64,000 bases of DNA, from contig JAQBXY010000005.1 in the NCBI GenBank assembly GCA_027623325.1, positions 114,020 to 178,019 on the forward strand. The letters are read 5' to 3'. Source of the DNA: Gemmatimonadota bacterium (lineage in GTDB: Bacteria > Gemmatimonadota > Gemmatimonadetes > Longimicrobiales > Gaopeijiaceae). The position numbers and the translations under genes were made by a program. Each line of letters opens with the position of its first letter. Position 1 is the first letter of the stretch. Below the pieces are notes generated by a model. That model did no database searches. It was not told the DNA's origin and worked only from the letters and a program-made list of their open reading frames with translations. Positions 34,584 to 43,290 of this stretch are shown here, in pieces.

Positions 34584-36572
34584 TCAGTCCTGAGGCAGCC
34601 TCAACGCCACCAGTGAGCCGGGCAAGTCGCCACTTCCTACCGAGAGAACGATATACTGCACGCCGTCGTGCATGTAGCTCATCGGGGCCGTGATGGTCGG
34701 AGCGGGAATCGCGACCGAGCCGAGGTGCTTGCCGGTCGCTTTATCCACTGCGTGCAGCAGGGGGGCAGCGCCCCGACCCTCCGCGTACATCAGAAGCGTC
34801 TTCGTTGCGATCGCCGTGGCGTGGCCCAACGAACCCGTATTGCCGATGTCGACACCGCGCAGCGCCGGATGGTTCTTGATTTCGTCCGGCGTGAAACCGT
34901 TGGGGATCGACCAGAGAATGTCGCCCGAGTTCATGTCGATCGCAGTGATGCTAGCGTAGGGCGGCTTCCAGAGCGGAAGGCCCTGAGGTCCCCGCACGCC
35001 ACCCGGCCCGACCGACACGAAATCGACGTTCGAATCCGGGTCGACGTCGACTCCTGGCTGCAACTGCGGCGCACTACACGCGCGCTGAGTCGACGTGTAG
35101 ATGATACCAGTTTCCGGATCGGCGACGGTTCCGCCCGGAATGTTCGTACCGCCGTTGGCTCCCGGGCAGTGGACCGAAGCGATCAACCCATCCTGACCCG
35201 TGACGCGCGGTGGGTTGAAGAGAGGGCCGAGTCGGTATCGACTCGCGATCTCCAGGGCCTCGGCCCGCAGTGCCGGCGTGAAGTCGATGAGGTCCTCCAC
35301 GCTGAGCCCCTGCATTTCATACGCGGCCGGGCGCGTCGGGAAGGGTTGCGTCGGCGACGTCCATTCACCGGGAACCTCGGTCTGCGGGACCGGCCTCTCT
35401 TCGATGGGCCAGATCGGCTCACCCGTTTCGCGATCGAGGACGTAGACGAAACTCTGTTTCGATGTCTGCGCGAGGATCTTGCGAGGCACACCGTCCACCG
35501 TGACGTCGAGCAAGTTCGGCTGCGCGGGGTTGTCGTAGTTCCAGATGTCGTGGTGTACGGTCTGGAAGTGCCAACGTCGCTCACCCGTCTGAACGTCGAG
35601 CGCCAGGATCGAGGTCGCGAAGAGATTGTCGCCCGGGTGGAAGCCGCCGAAGTAGTCGATCGTGGGTGGGTCGGTTCCGACGTAGACCAGACCCAGCTCC
35701 GGATCCGCCGACATCGGCGCCCACGCCGAGACATTGCCCGTATAACTCCAGGCATCGGACAGCCACGTGTCGTTGCCGAACTCACCCTCCTGCGGGATGA
35801 CGTTGAACGTCCACTTGTGCGCGCCCGTCACCATGTCATAGCCCATGATGTTGCCCGGGACGTTCTCTTTCCGCGTTTGGTAGTAGCCCTGCTCGTGGGA
35901 GTTTCCGACTACGACGACGCCGTTGACGATGACGGGCGGCGTTGAATTCGTGATGTAGCCGACCTCCGGAGGGAGCCCATCCTCCCGGTCGTGTTCCCAC
36001 GGTCCGAGATTATCGATGAGGTCGACCTGGCCGCCCTCGCCGAAGCTCTCGATCGGGCGCCCGGTTTCCGCGTCCAGTGCCCAGAGAAAGAACGCCGGGG
36101 TAATGAGGTAGATCCGTCCTCTGCCGTCGACCTCAGCGTATCCGACTCCTTTGCCGTAGTTCTGGCGCATGGAGTCCTCCCACCGTTTGGTCGGGCCCTC
36201 GCGGAACGTCCAGAGCGTCTCGCCGTTCGCCGGATCGATGGATATCACGGTACGGCGTGATCCCGCCACGGTGTAGAGCTTCCCGTCGACGTAGATCGGT
36301 GTCGAGCGGAGCAGAGGATCGGGGCCGCCCGGACTGTAGTTGTCCCCCCGCCAGATCCACGCGACCTCGAGCTGGTCGAAGTTGTCGGCGTTGATCTGAT
36401 CGAGCGGCGAGTATCGGGTCGCGTAGTCGTCCGCCCCCCAACTCCGCCATTCACCTCGGGGAGTGCCGCGATCGACCTGCTGACCCGCGACCGCATCGGG
36501 CGCAGCGCTTCCCACGAAGACAAGCATCGCGGCGGTGAGCCAGCCGAGCCGCGTCGAGAACCCTTTCCCCAT
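34584..36572 (-). CDS. Exported PQQ-binding-type beta-propeller dehydrogenase
   Basis: This 662-residue protein has an N-terminal signal (LGWLTAAMLVFVGSAAPDAVAG) and an eight-bladed quinoprotein-type propeller. The repeat signature recurs as LDAETGRPIESFGEGG, LDVQTGERRWHFQT, LDRETGEPIWPIEE and VDKATGKHLGSVAI. TVHHDIWNYDNPAQP is typical of the membrane-bound glucose dehydrogenase branch, here in soluble periplasmic form. It would oxidise an alcohol or sugar and reduce the respiratory chain. No pqq synthesis genes are in view. I start at the ATG at 36572; the upstream frame antisense to nothing useful is low-complexity. Confidence 0.87.
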   Translation of the reverse strand: MGKGFSTRLGWLTAAMLVFVGSAAPDAVAGQQVDRGTPRGEWRSWGADDYATRYSPLDQINADNFDQLEVAWIWRGDNYSPGGPDPLLRSTPIYVDGKLYTVAGSRRTVISIDPANGETLWTFREGPTKRWEDSMRQNYGKGVGYAEVDGRGRIYLITPAFFLWALDAETGRPIESFGEGGQVDLIDNLGPWEHDREDGLPPEVGYITNSTPPVIVNGVVVVGNSHEQGYYQTRKENVPGNIMGYDMVTGAHKWTFNVIPQEGEFGNDTWLSDAWSYTGNVSAWAPMSADPELGLVYVGTDPPTIDYFGGFHPGDNLFATSILALDVQTGERRWHFQTVHHDIWNYDNPAQPNLLDVTVDGVPRKILAQTSKQSFVYVLDRETGEPIWPIEERPVPQTEVPGEWTSPTQPFPTRPAAYEMQGLSVEDLIDFTPALRAEALEIASRYRLGPLFNPPRVTGQDGLIASVHCPGANGGTNIPGGTVADPETGIIYTSTQRACSAPQLQPGVDVDPDSNVDFVSVGPGGVRGPQGLPLWKPPYASITAIDMNSGDILWSIPNGFTPDEIKNHPALRGVDIGNTGSLGHATAIATKTLLMYAEGRGAAPLLHAVDKATGKHLGSVAIPAPTITAPMSYMHDGVQYIVLSVGSGDLPGSLVALRLPQD

Positions 36573-36576
36573 CGAG

Positions 36577-37254
36577 CTATTCCTCACGCTGCGCGAAGTC
36601 GTCACGGTTGCCGTCGGTGGCGAAACAGAAGAAGAAGCCGTTGCCGCCGCTGGACTGGAGGTTCTCCTGGCTGCACCCGCGCGAGGCGTGCGCCGAGTTC
36701 CACGACGTCGGGTTCTCACCGCCCCCCTGACGGTCGTGGTGGCCGACTCGTGCGCTCCCCTCACCATTTTTGGTCCAGTTGCCACACGCGTCGTGTCCCT
36801 CTGCGGTGTTGACCGTCCCGTCCAGGTTCGAGCCCGTGAGGATGTCGTGCATGTTCGGCGTGTCACCGCGACCGTTCGTCATCGCTCCCTTTTCGGAGAG
36901 GATCGACTCCTTGGTGAGGTTCACGTTTTCCGAATGCAGGTCGGCCACGCTTCGCGCGACCATATCCCCGGCATGGTTGAACCACGGCCCCGAACCGATG
37001 CGGTCGCGGGCGTTGACCGCCGCTTCCCCACCCATCGAGATGGCGCTGAGGTAGGCGCGCCATGTCAGATCCCCGAAGCCCTGCGCGTAGGCCAAGTCCT
37101 GGCAGCGCTGATCCGCGCCGGCGAGGCCACCGAGATTGGCACCGTCGCCCGATCCTGCACTGGTGATGAAGAAGCTCATATTGGCACTCTGGGCTGCCAC
37201 CGGGGCCGCTCCAAACGCCGCGAGCGCCACCACCGCTACGATCGCCTTCTTCAC
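36577..37254 (-). CDS. Secreted lectin-like (DUF1554/endostatin-fold) protein
   Basis: This 225-residue exported protein has a clear signal peptide (AIVAVVALAAFGAAPVAAQ) after a GTG start and an AGGAG site. The mature part resembles the C-type-lectin-like DUF1554/endostatin family: NLGGLAGADQRCQDLAYAQG, then WRAYLSA, ARDRIGSGPWFN, HDILTGSNLDGTV, CGNWT and SSGGNGFFFCFA. Its four cysteines (CQD, CGN, GCS, FCF) could form two disulfides. It probably binds a carbohydrate or surface polymer. It sits 4 bases before the PQQ-type gene, suggesting a shared exported function. Confidence 0.72.
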   Translation of the reverse strand: MKKAIVAVVALAAFGAAPVAAQSANMSFFITSAGSGDGANLGGLAGADQRCQDLAYAQGFGDLTWRAYLSAISMGGEAAVNARDRIGSGPWFNHAGDMVARSVADLHSENVNLTKESILSEKGAMTNGRGDTPNMHDILTGSNLDGTVNTAEGHDACGNWTKNGEGSARVGHHDRQGGGENPTSWNSAHASRGCSQENLQSSGGNGFFFCFATDGNRDDFAQREE

Positions 37255-37341
37255 GGGACATGCTCCTGCTTAGGGGATGGGGTGCGGCCGACTTCACATC
37301 GTTCCGCGCGACAATGACTTCAAGGGGGCCAATGTGCAGGC

Positions 37342-37956
37342 TTAGACTCGGCTCCACCACTCCCTGCTGCCTTTTCGACCTTCCACCCGTTTGAATCCGA
37401 GGTCGGCCAGATCCTGGCGCAGAGCGGCCGTCAGGCGCTCGCCTTCCGTCGCGTCGATGTCGCCCTCGAACAGGAGGACGGTGCCTCCATCGCCGCCGAT
37501 GTCGGCGGTCAGCGTTCTGGGTGTTGTGCTCATCTCGGTGATCTGAGTCACGATATCGGCTGCATACCTGCGTCGATCGTCCTTGGTGGGAGGCTGTTCT
37601 TTGCGCTTCCGCAGGGCCCGGTCTCGGCGTCGGGCATCACTCCACGCCGCGATTGCTCCCGGAATACCCAGAGGGAGCCCCACGGCGGCGCCGAGGACAA
37701 AGAACTGCAGAACGGAAGCGGTTCTGGGCTCTACGAGGAGCGTCCCGAGGATCCCGGGGACGAGTCGATACGCCAGGGCGGCGCCGAGGGCGACCGTCGC
37801 GAGGCCGCACAGTGCGAGGGTCCGCCCGGAAAGGACGAGGAGCGCCTTCTGGGCACGTGGTGTTCTGGTGGCGTAGGTGAGCCCGAGCGAGGCACCAAGG
37901 CCGCCCACGAGCAGAGCCAAGACATGAGGCGTGAACGCCCCCAGGAGTCCTTCCAT
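37342..37956 (-). CDS. Membrane protein of unknown function
   Basis: I do not recognise this 204-residue protein. It has three or four hydrophobic segments in the first 110 residues (HVLALLVGGLGASLGLTYA, TLALCGLATVALGAALAYRL, ASVLQFFVLGAAVGLPLGI). A soluble C-terminal domain (TADIGGDGGTVLLFEGDID, LRQDLADLGFKRVEG) follows, which looks like a small alpha-beta fold. It is divergent from the DsbA-family gene and 87 bases upstream of the lectin-like gene. No function is assigned. Confidence 0.7.
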   Translation of the reverse strand: MEGLLGAFTPHVLALLVGGLGASLGLTYATRTPRAQKALLVLSGRTLALCGLATVALGAALAYRLVPGILGTLLVEPRTASVLQFFVLGAAVGLPLGIPGAIAAWSDARRRDRALRKRKEQPPTKDDRRRYAADIVTQITEMSTTPRTLTADIGGDGGTVLLFEGDIDATEGERLTAALRQDLADLGFKRVEGRKGSREWWSRV

Positions 37957-38020
37957 GGCGGCAACCTACGCCCGGGTGCATCTCGCGCCCAGGTCCCTCC
38001 CAAGGCATGTTGGCTCGCAC

Positions 38021-38674
38021 ATGACCACCACTACGAGAACCATCCGCGTCGAGGTCTTCAGCGACTATACCTGCCCCTGGTGCTACGTGGGGTGGGCCCG
38101 ACTGGAGAAGGCTCTCGCGGCTCTGCCGGGACACGTAGCGGTCGAAGTCGACTGGAGGCCGTTCGAAATCCACCCCGAGGTCCCTCCCGAGGGGATGCCG
38201 GTGGAGGATCTCCCGTACCCACCCGATGTGTGGGCGCGCATGCAGGACGCCCTCCGTGAGAGTGCGGCGGCCGAGGGCCTCGACGTCGGCAAGCGCCCCA
38301 AGGTATCGAACACCCATCGGGCGCTCGCGGCCGGGGCCTACGTCCAGGCCGAAGAGCCCGAGCGATTCCCAGCCTTCCATGAGCGGCTCTTTACCGGCTA
38401 TTTCGCCGAAGGCCAGGACCTGGGCGATCCGTCCGTCGTCTCCAGCTTCGCCGCAGACGCAGGCGTTTCCGTGTCCAACATGACCGCGGCACTCGATGAG
38501 GGGCGATACGAATCAGCGCTCGCTCAGACGAGTGCCGAGGCGCGCATGATGGGTATCACCGGCACACCGACCTTTGTGTTCGACCGTCGATTCGCCACAT
38601 CAGGCGCTCAACCGACCGAAGTGCTGCTGCGGGCTTTCGAGGCAGCGATGAACCATCAGCAGGAGGAGGAGTGA
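38021..38674 (+). CDS. DsbA-family (FrnE-like) thiol oxidoreductase
   Basis: This 217-residue thioredoxin-fold protein has an inserted helical domain and the active site C18-P-W-C21 in SDYTCPWCYVGW. The cis-proline loop is ITGTPTFVFDRRFA. There is no signal peptide, so it acts in the cytoplasm, as FrnE-type proteins do in oxidative-stress handling or polyketide isomerisation. The ATG at 38021 is chosen; the frame before it crosses the start region of the divergent gene. It ends 1 base before the M28 peptidase gene. Confidence 0.92.
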   Translation: MTTTTRTIRVEVFSDYTCPWCYVGWARLEKALAALPGHVAVEVDWRPFEIHPEVPPEGMPVEDLPYPPDVWARMQDALRESAAAEGLDVGKRPKVSNTHRALAAGAYVQAEEPERFPAFHERLFTGYFAEGQDLGDPSVVSSFAADAGVSVSNMTAALDEGRYESALAQTSAEARMMGITGTPTFVFDRRFATSGAQPTEVLLRAFEAAMNHQQEEE

Positions 38675-38675
38675 A

Positions 38676-40337
38676 ATGAGCCGCATGAGTGTCGTGTTCG
38701 CCCGAGCAGGTCTAGCCGCGCTGGTCGTGCTGGTGGGGTGCGCCGCGGAGGACCATATCGCGCCCTTTTCCGAAGGCATCACGGAAGCGGGCCTTCGGGC
38801 CGACCTCTTCGTTCTAGCGCACGACTCGATGGCGGGACGCCTGGTCGGCACGCCTGAAATCAGCCGCGCGGCGGACTGGGTGAGAGACCGGTTTTCTGCG
38901 CTCGGCCTCGAACCGGGGGGTGATAACGGGACCTACGATCAGAGCTTCGACCTCGTATGGGCGAGCCTCGGGACCGGGAATCGACTCGCCGTCTCCAGCA
39001 CGGGGGCGGGCCGTGTGCCCGGCAACGGTTGGACGCCGTCGAGTATCAGTGCGACCGGTTCGGCGAGCGGGGACGTCGTGTTTGCGGGCTTCGGCATCGT
39101 CGAGCCGCGCCTCGGCTTCGATGACTATCGGGGCGGCGACGTACGCGGCAAGATCGTGCTCGTCCTGGAGCGCGAACCGGGGGTCGCCGACGAGGCGAGC
39201 CCTTTCGATGGAGTCGTGACGTCGGAAGCCTCCCGTGACTGGCGTAAGGCTCTCTCGGCGCAGGAACGGGGCGCCGTCGCCGTCCTCTTCGTGCGCGATG
39301 TGCACACTCGGTCCGACGTGGACGACTGGGCCGCGGCTCATCGCGGGGCCTGGCCTGCGAGCCCGCGTCGAATCGAACGATTCACACTGGGCGCGTGGGT
39401 CGAGGAGGTCGACATTCCTGTGGCGCTGATTTCGGCGGAGTTGGCCGGGAGGCTCGTTGCGGGTTCAGGTCGATCCTTGGTCCAACTCGCGGAGGCTTCT
39501 GAGGGTGCCGCCGACGGGTTGGGTGTTGTCGTGCTCCCTGGGGCGCGCGCGTCCCTCACGACCGCGGTCGCCCGGAACGTCACACCGGGCCGCAACATCA
39601 TCGCCCTGATCGAGGGATCGGACCCTGGCCTCCTGAACGAGGTCGTCATCATCGGTGCGCACCACGATCACAACGGTGCAGACGGTGAGTCCGTATTCAA
39701 CGGTGCGGACGATGACGGATCGGGCACGGTCGGGGTCATGGCGATCGCCGAAGCGTATTCGCGAGCCGCTCAGGAAGGCGTCCGTCCTCGCCGTACGGTG
39801 ATGTTCGCAATCTGGGATGCGGAGGAGCGCGGACTGCTCGGGGCCTGGTACTACACGCTTCGGCCACTCTTTCCGCTGCAGCGGACCGTGGCGAATCTCA
39901 ACCTCGACATGATCGGCAGGCATGAGGAAGTCCCCGTGGATGGTGGCGGAAGATTCGGTGGCCTCGACGTGCAGTCGGCCGAATCCAATGCGAACGCCAT
40001 CAACATCCTGGGCTTCAGCCGCACCCCCGACTTGGCCGCGCACGTGGACAGCGCCAACGAGGCGACGGGATTGCTACTGCGCTTTCGCTACGACAACAAC
40101 GAGTCGAATCTCCTTCGCCGATCGGATCATTGGCCGTTTCTCCAGAACGGAGTTCCGGCGGTGTGGTTTCACACCGGATTGCATCCGGACTATCATACGC
40201 CGGATGACGACGCCGACCGCATCGAATACGAAAAAATGACCCGGATCGTACGGCTCGTTCATCAAACGGGGTGGGATCTCGCCAACGCGGACGGGCGTCC
40301 GGCGCTCGAGGGTATGCGGTCCCGACCGCGCTCCTAG
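38676..40337 (+). CDS. M28-family metallopeptidase, lipoprotein
   Basis: This 553-residue exported co-catalytic zinc peptidase has a lipobox ending at C22 (LVVLVGCAAE), so it is membrane-tethered. Metal ligands appear in order: GAHHDHNG, NGADDDGSG, WDAEERG, NLNLDMIGR and PDYHTPDDD. A PA-like inserted domain lies between about residues 120 and 280. It likely acts as an aminopeptidase on extracellular peptides. AGGAGGAG just precedes the start, inside the end of the DsbA-like gene. The stop interlocks with that of ppsA in CTAG at 40334-40337. Confidence 0.92.
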   Translation: MSRMSVVFARAGLAALVVLVGCAAEDHIAPFSEGITEAGLRADLFVLAHDSMAGRLVGTPEISRAADWVRDRFSALGLEPGGDNGTYDQSFDLVWASLGTGNRLAVSSTGAGRVPGNGWTPSSISATGSASGDVVFAGFGIVEPRLGFDDYRGGDVRGKIVLVLEREPGVADEASPFDGVVTSEASRDWRKALSAQERGAVAVLFVRDVHTRSDVDDWAAAHRGAWPASPRRIERFTLGAWVEEVDIPVALISAELAGRLVAGSGRSLVQLAEASEGAADGLGVVVLPGARASLTTAVARNVTPGRNIIALIEGSDPGLLNEVVIIGAHHDHNGADGESVFNGADDDGSGTVGVMAIAEAYSRAAQEGVRPRRTVMFAIWDAEERGLLGAWYYTLRPLFPLQRTVANLNLDMIGRHEEVPVDGGGRFGGLDVQSAESNANAINILGFSRTPDLAAHVDSANEATGLLLRFRYDNNESNLLRRSDHWPFLQNGVPAVWFHTGLHPDYHTPDDDADRIEYEKMTRIVRLVHQTGWDLANADGRPALEGMRSRPRS

Positions 40338-43021
40338 CTTGCCATGACCCGTGAGGGTTGGAACTCGGCTTCGGTCGCGGCCACGCTGCGTCGGACCTCC
40401 AAAACGGTATCGGGTGTGACGGAGATGGAGCTGATTCCACAACCTACCAGGAATCGAGGCACCTCGTCGGGGTAGTCGGAGGGGGCCTGGCCACAGATGC
40501 CGATCTCCAGATCGCGTGCCTTGAAGGCACTGACCGCGTGGGCGATCATCGCCTTTACCGCGGGCGATCGGGCGTCGACCCTCGTTTCATACCGCTCCAA
40601 GTCATCTCGGGAGACGGCGTACACGGTCTGCACCAAGTCGTTGGAACCGATGGAGCCTCCCGAGAGCTGCATCTTCTCGATGAAACGATCGGCTTCGATC
40701 ACGTTCGACGGGAGTTCAACCATGAGGAAGAGCGGGACGCCGGCCTGAGGAGAAAGCCCGTGCTCGTCCAGCAATCCGACGACCCGCTCGCCCTCCTCGG
40801 GCGTCCGACAGAATGGCACCATGAGCTGCAGGTTGTCCAAACCGAGCGTCTGTCGAACCATGCGCAGAGCGTCGCATTCCATTTCGAAGGCTGGAGCGAA
40901 TCGGGAGTCGACGTATCGAGACGCCCCCCGCCACGCGATCATGGGGTTCTCTTCCTGGGGCTCGAAGATCCGCCCACCGAGTAGCTCGCGATACTCGTTG
41001 GACTTGAGATCCGACAGACGGACCAGTACGGGCCGCGGGTAAAATGCGGCGCAAATGAGCCCTACGCCTCTCGCCACCTGATCCACGAAGAACTGGCGCC
41101 GATCCGCGTATCCGGGTGTGCGCCGTTCGATGGCCCCGAGAAGCGTAAGTAATTCGTGCGGGTCCTCTCCCTCCAGCTTTTCCTTATACGGTTCGAGGTG
41201 GGGTGACAAGGTGCCGTCCGCGGCGAAGTCGCGGAGTTCGTCGAAGAAGGCGAGGGCGAGCGGGTGAATGCCGACCTGGGCGGTAAGGATGAACTCGAGG
41301 CGGGCCAGCCCCACGCCGTCCGAGGGGAGCATCGCATCCTGAAGCGCCTTTCCAGGAAAGCCCACGTTGAGCTTCACTCCCGTCCGAGTTTCAGGGATAT
41401 CGTCTGCTGCGACCACGATGACTTCGAAGGGCTGAATGCCCTCGAAGACGAGGCCATCGTCGCCTTCGGCGCAGCTCCCGGTGACCGTCATGAGTGGCTC
41501 CAGGATCTTCGTCGCATCGGCGACACCGACGATCGCGGGAATTCCGAACTCTCGGGCCACAATGGCAGCGTGGGACGTGCGCCCGCCCTTCTCGGTAATG
41601 ATGAGCGAGGCGTCCTTCATGAGGGGTTCCCAATCAGGCGTCGTCAGTTCGGTCACCAAGACGTCGCCTTTGTCGAACACTCGATCTTCGACCTCGATGT
41701 CTTCGATCTTTTCTCCCGCAGCCAATCGATTGCGAAGTTGGCGCTTACGGAGGATCACTTCTTCGTAGTCCCGGTACGTGCGGACGCGCCCGGCCCCGAT
41801 TCGGCTGCCGACCGCGTGGCCACGCACGATGATCTTGCCCGCGGCCTCGAGTTCGCGGAGCACGGTAGGATCCATACGGAATCGCTGGAAGGTGGCGCCC
41901 GCCTTCTGGTTGGCATGCACGGTCTCGGGGCGCGCCTGGACGATGTACAGCTCGCCGCTGTAGCCATCCTTGGCCCACTCGATGTCGACCGGTCGTCGGT
42001 AGTGTTCCTCGATCGTGAGCGCCATCCGTGCCAACTCGAGAGCTTCGCCGCTCGTGAGCGACCACTGGCGCTGCCTGCTCGCTCTTACGTCCACACTTTC
42101 AGTCGTCGTGCCGCCCTGTGAGGAGTAGACGAGCTTCTGGTCCTTCGCTCCGAGCTGTTGATGGACGATGGAGGGCCGGCCGCGGCGGACGCCGTCCTTC
42201 CATATCACAAAGGTGTCGGGTGAAACACTGCCCTGTACGACGAGTTCGCCGAGGCCATAGGCCGACGTGATGTGGATCACGTTCCGGTTGCCCGAGTCGG
42301 GATCCAGCGTGAACAGGACGCCCGACGTCGCGATATCGGAGCGGACCATCTTCATGACCACGACGCCGAGACGACATTCGAGGGGATCCATGCCGTGCTG
42401 GAGTTGATAGCCGATGGCTCTCTCGGTGAAGGCCGACGCGCAGCACTTTCTCCAGGCGTCGACCACGCCGTCTTCTCCCCGCACGTTCAGAAACGATTCG
42501 TATTGGCCTGCGAAGGATGCCATTTCGGAATCCTCGCACGTTGCCGACGATCGGACTGCCAAGTCGACGTCGCCGACGTAGAGGTTGGAGAGCCGCTTGT
42601 ACGACAGCCGGAGCGAGCGGTCCACCTCTCTGGGTACGGGCGTCGAGCGTACGAGCGCGCGCGCCAGAGAAGATCGGGTGTGGAGATCGATCTGGTCCTT
42701 CGGGTCGACGTCGGTGAAGAGGCGTCGGAGGGCCTCGCGCAGAGTGGAAGCCCTGAGGACGTCGGGATTCAGGCGCCGAGCTTCCTCGCTCAAGGCAGCC
42801 CATTTCTCCACGAAGACGGGTGCTTCGAGGAACTGATCGTATGCGGCGACCGTTGTTGCGAATCCGTTCGGAATGCGGACACCCTTTCCGGTCAGCGCGC
42901 CGAACATCTCACCCAGGGACGCCGCCTTGCCTCCCACCAGGAGAACGTCGCGCGCCCCGATATCCTCGAACCAGCGGACCAAGGGAGATACGGGCTCGAG
43001 TCGGGCTTCAGCGCTGGCCAT
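40334..43021 (-). CDS. ppsA: Phosphoenolpyruvate synthase (pyruvate, water dikinase) family protein
   Basis: This 895-residue protein converts pyruvate and ATP to PEP, AMP and phosphate. The N-terminal ATP-binding domain is VLLVGGKAASLGEMF with SVRSSATCEDSEMASFAG-like residues; the swivelling phosphohistidine domain has GGRTSHAAIVAREFGIPA. The C-terminal TIM barrel ends with the catalytic cysteine in IGICGQAPSDYPDEV. It is about 100 residues longer than E. coli PpsA, with extra sequence between the ATP and His domains (VFDKGDVLVTELTTPDWEP region). It is followed by nothing on the same strand and preceded by the transketolase-like gene after a 269-base gap. Confidence 0.92.
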   Translation of the reverse strand: MASAEARLEPVSPLVRWFEDIGARDVLLVGGKAASLGEMFGALTGKGVRIPNGFATTVAAYDQFLEAPVFVEKWAALSEEARRLNPDVLRASTLREALRRLFTDVDPKDQIDLHTRSSLARALVRSTPVPREVDRSLRLSYKRLSNLYVGDVDLAVRSSATCEDSEMASFAGQYESFLNVRGEDGVVDAWRKCCASAFTERAIGYQLQHGMDPLECRLGVVVMKMVRSDIATSGVLFTLDPDSGNRNVIHITSAYGLGELVVQGSVSPDTFVIWKDGVRRGRPSIVHQQLGAKDQKLVYSSQGGTTTESVDVRASRQRQWSLTSGEALELARMALTIEEHYRRPVDIEWAKDGYSGELYIVQARPETVHANQKAGATFQRFRMDPTVLRELEAAGKIIVRGHAVGSRIGAGRVRTYRDYEEVILRKRQLRNRLAAGEKIEDIEVEDRVFDKGDVLVTELTTPDWEPLMKDASLIITEKGGRTSHAAIVAREFGIPAIVGVADATKILEPLMTVTGSCAEGDDGLVFEGIQPFEVIVVAADDIPETRTGVKLNVGFPGKALQDAMLPSDGVGLARLEFILTAQVGIHPLALAFFDELRDFAADGTLSPHLEPYKEKLEGEDPHELLTLLGAIERRTPGYADRRQFFVDQVARGVGLICAAFYPRPVLVRLSDLKSNEYRELLGGRIFEPQEENPMIAWRGASRYVDSRFAPAFEMECDALRMVRQTLGLDNLQLMVPFCRTPEEGERVVGLLDEHGLSPQAGVPLFLMVELPSNVIEADRFIEKMQLSGGSIGSNDLVQTVYAVSRDDLERYETRVDARSPAVKAMIAHAVSAFKARDLEIGICGQAPSDYPDEVPRFLVGCGISSISVTPDTVLEVRRSVAATEAEFQPSRVMAS

Positions 43022-43290
43022 CGTGTTCTCCCGTGGGGGGCGGGTCCAGTTCGGAGTCGCCGGATCGACGCTCCTCGGTTGAAGCCGTGGGGGGCTCGCC
43101 CACGACCGTCGAGGGCTCCGAGGAGCACCACCGAACGCGTGGCCGTGGGCGACCCATGGTCACGGCATCAACACGGACGGAGAACGCACGATCCATGCCG
43201 AAGTTGCGGCGATCGTTCGGTCGCGATTCTAGGCCGTTGTCGGAGCGGGCGCGGCCCTCGAGTTGGGAAAGATGGTCCGATTCCCGGACT

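Noticed and set aside
43008..43196. A 62-codon minus-strand frame in the gap before ppsA, overlapping its start.
   Set aside because: Composition is low-complexity, there is no good ribosome-binding site and no family match. The 269-base gap more likely holds the ppsA promoter, though I could not pick one out.
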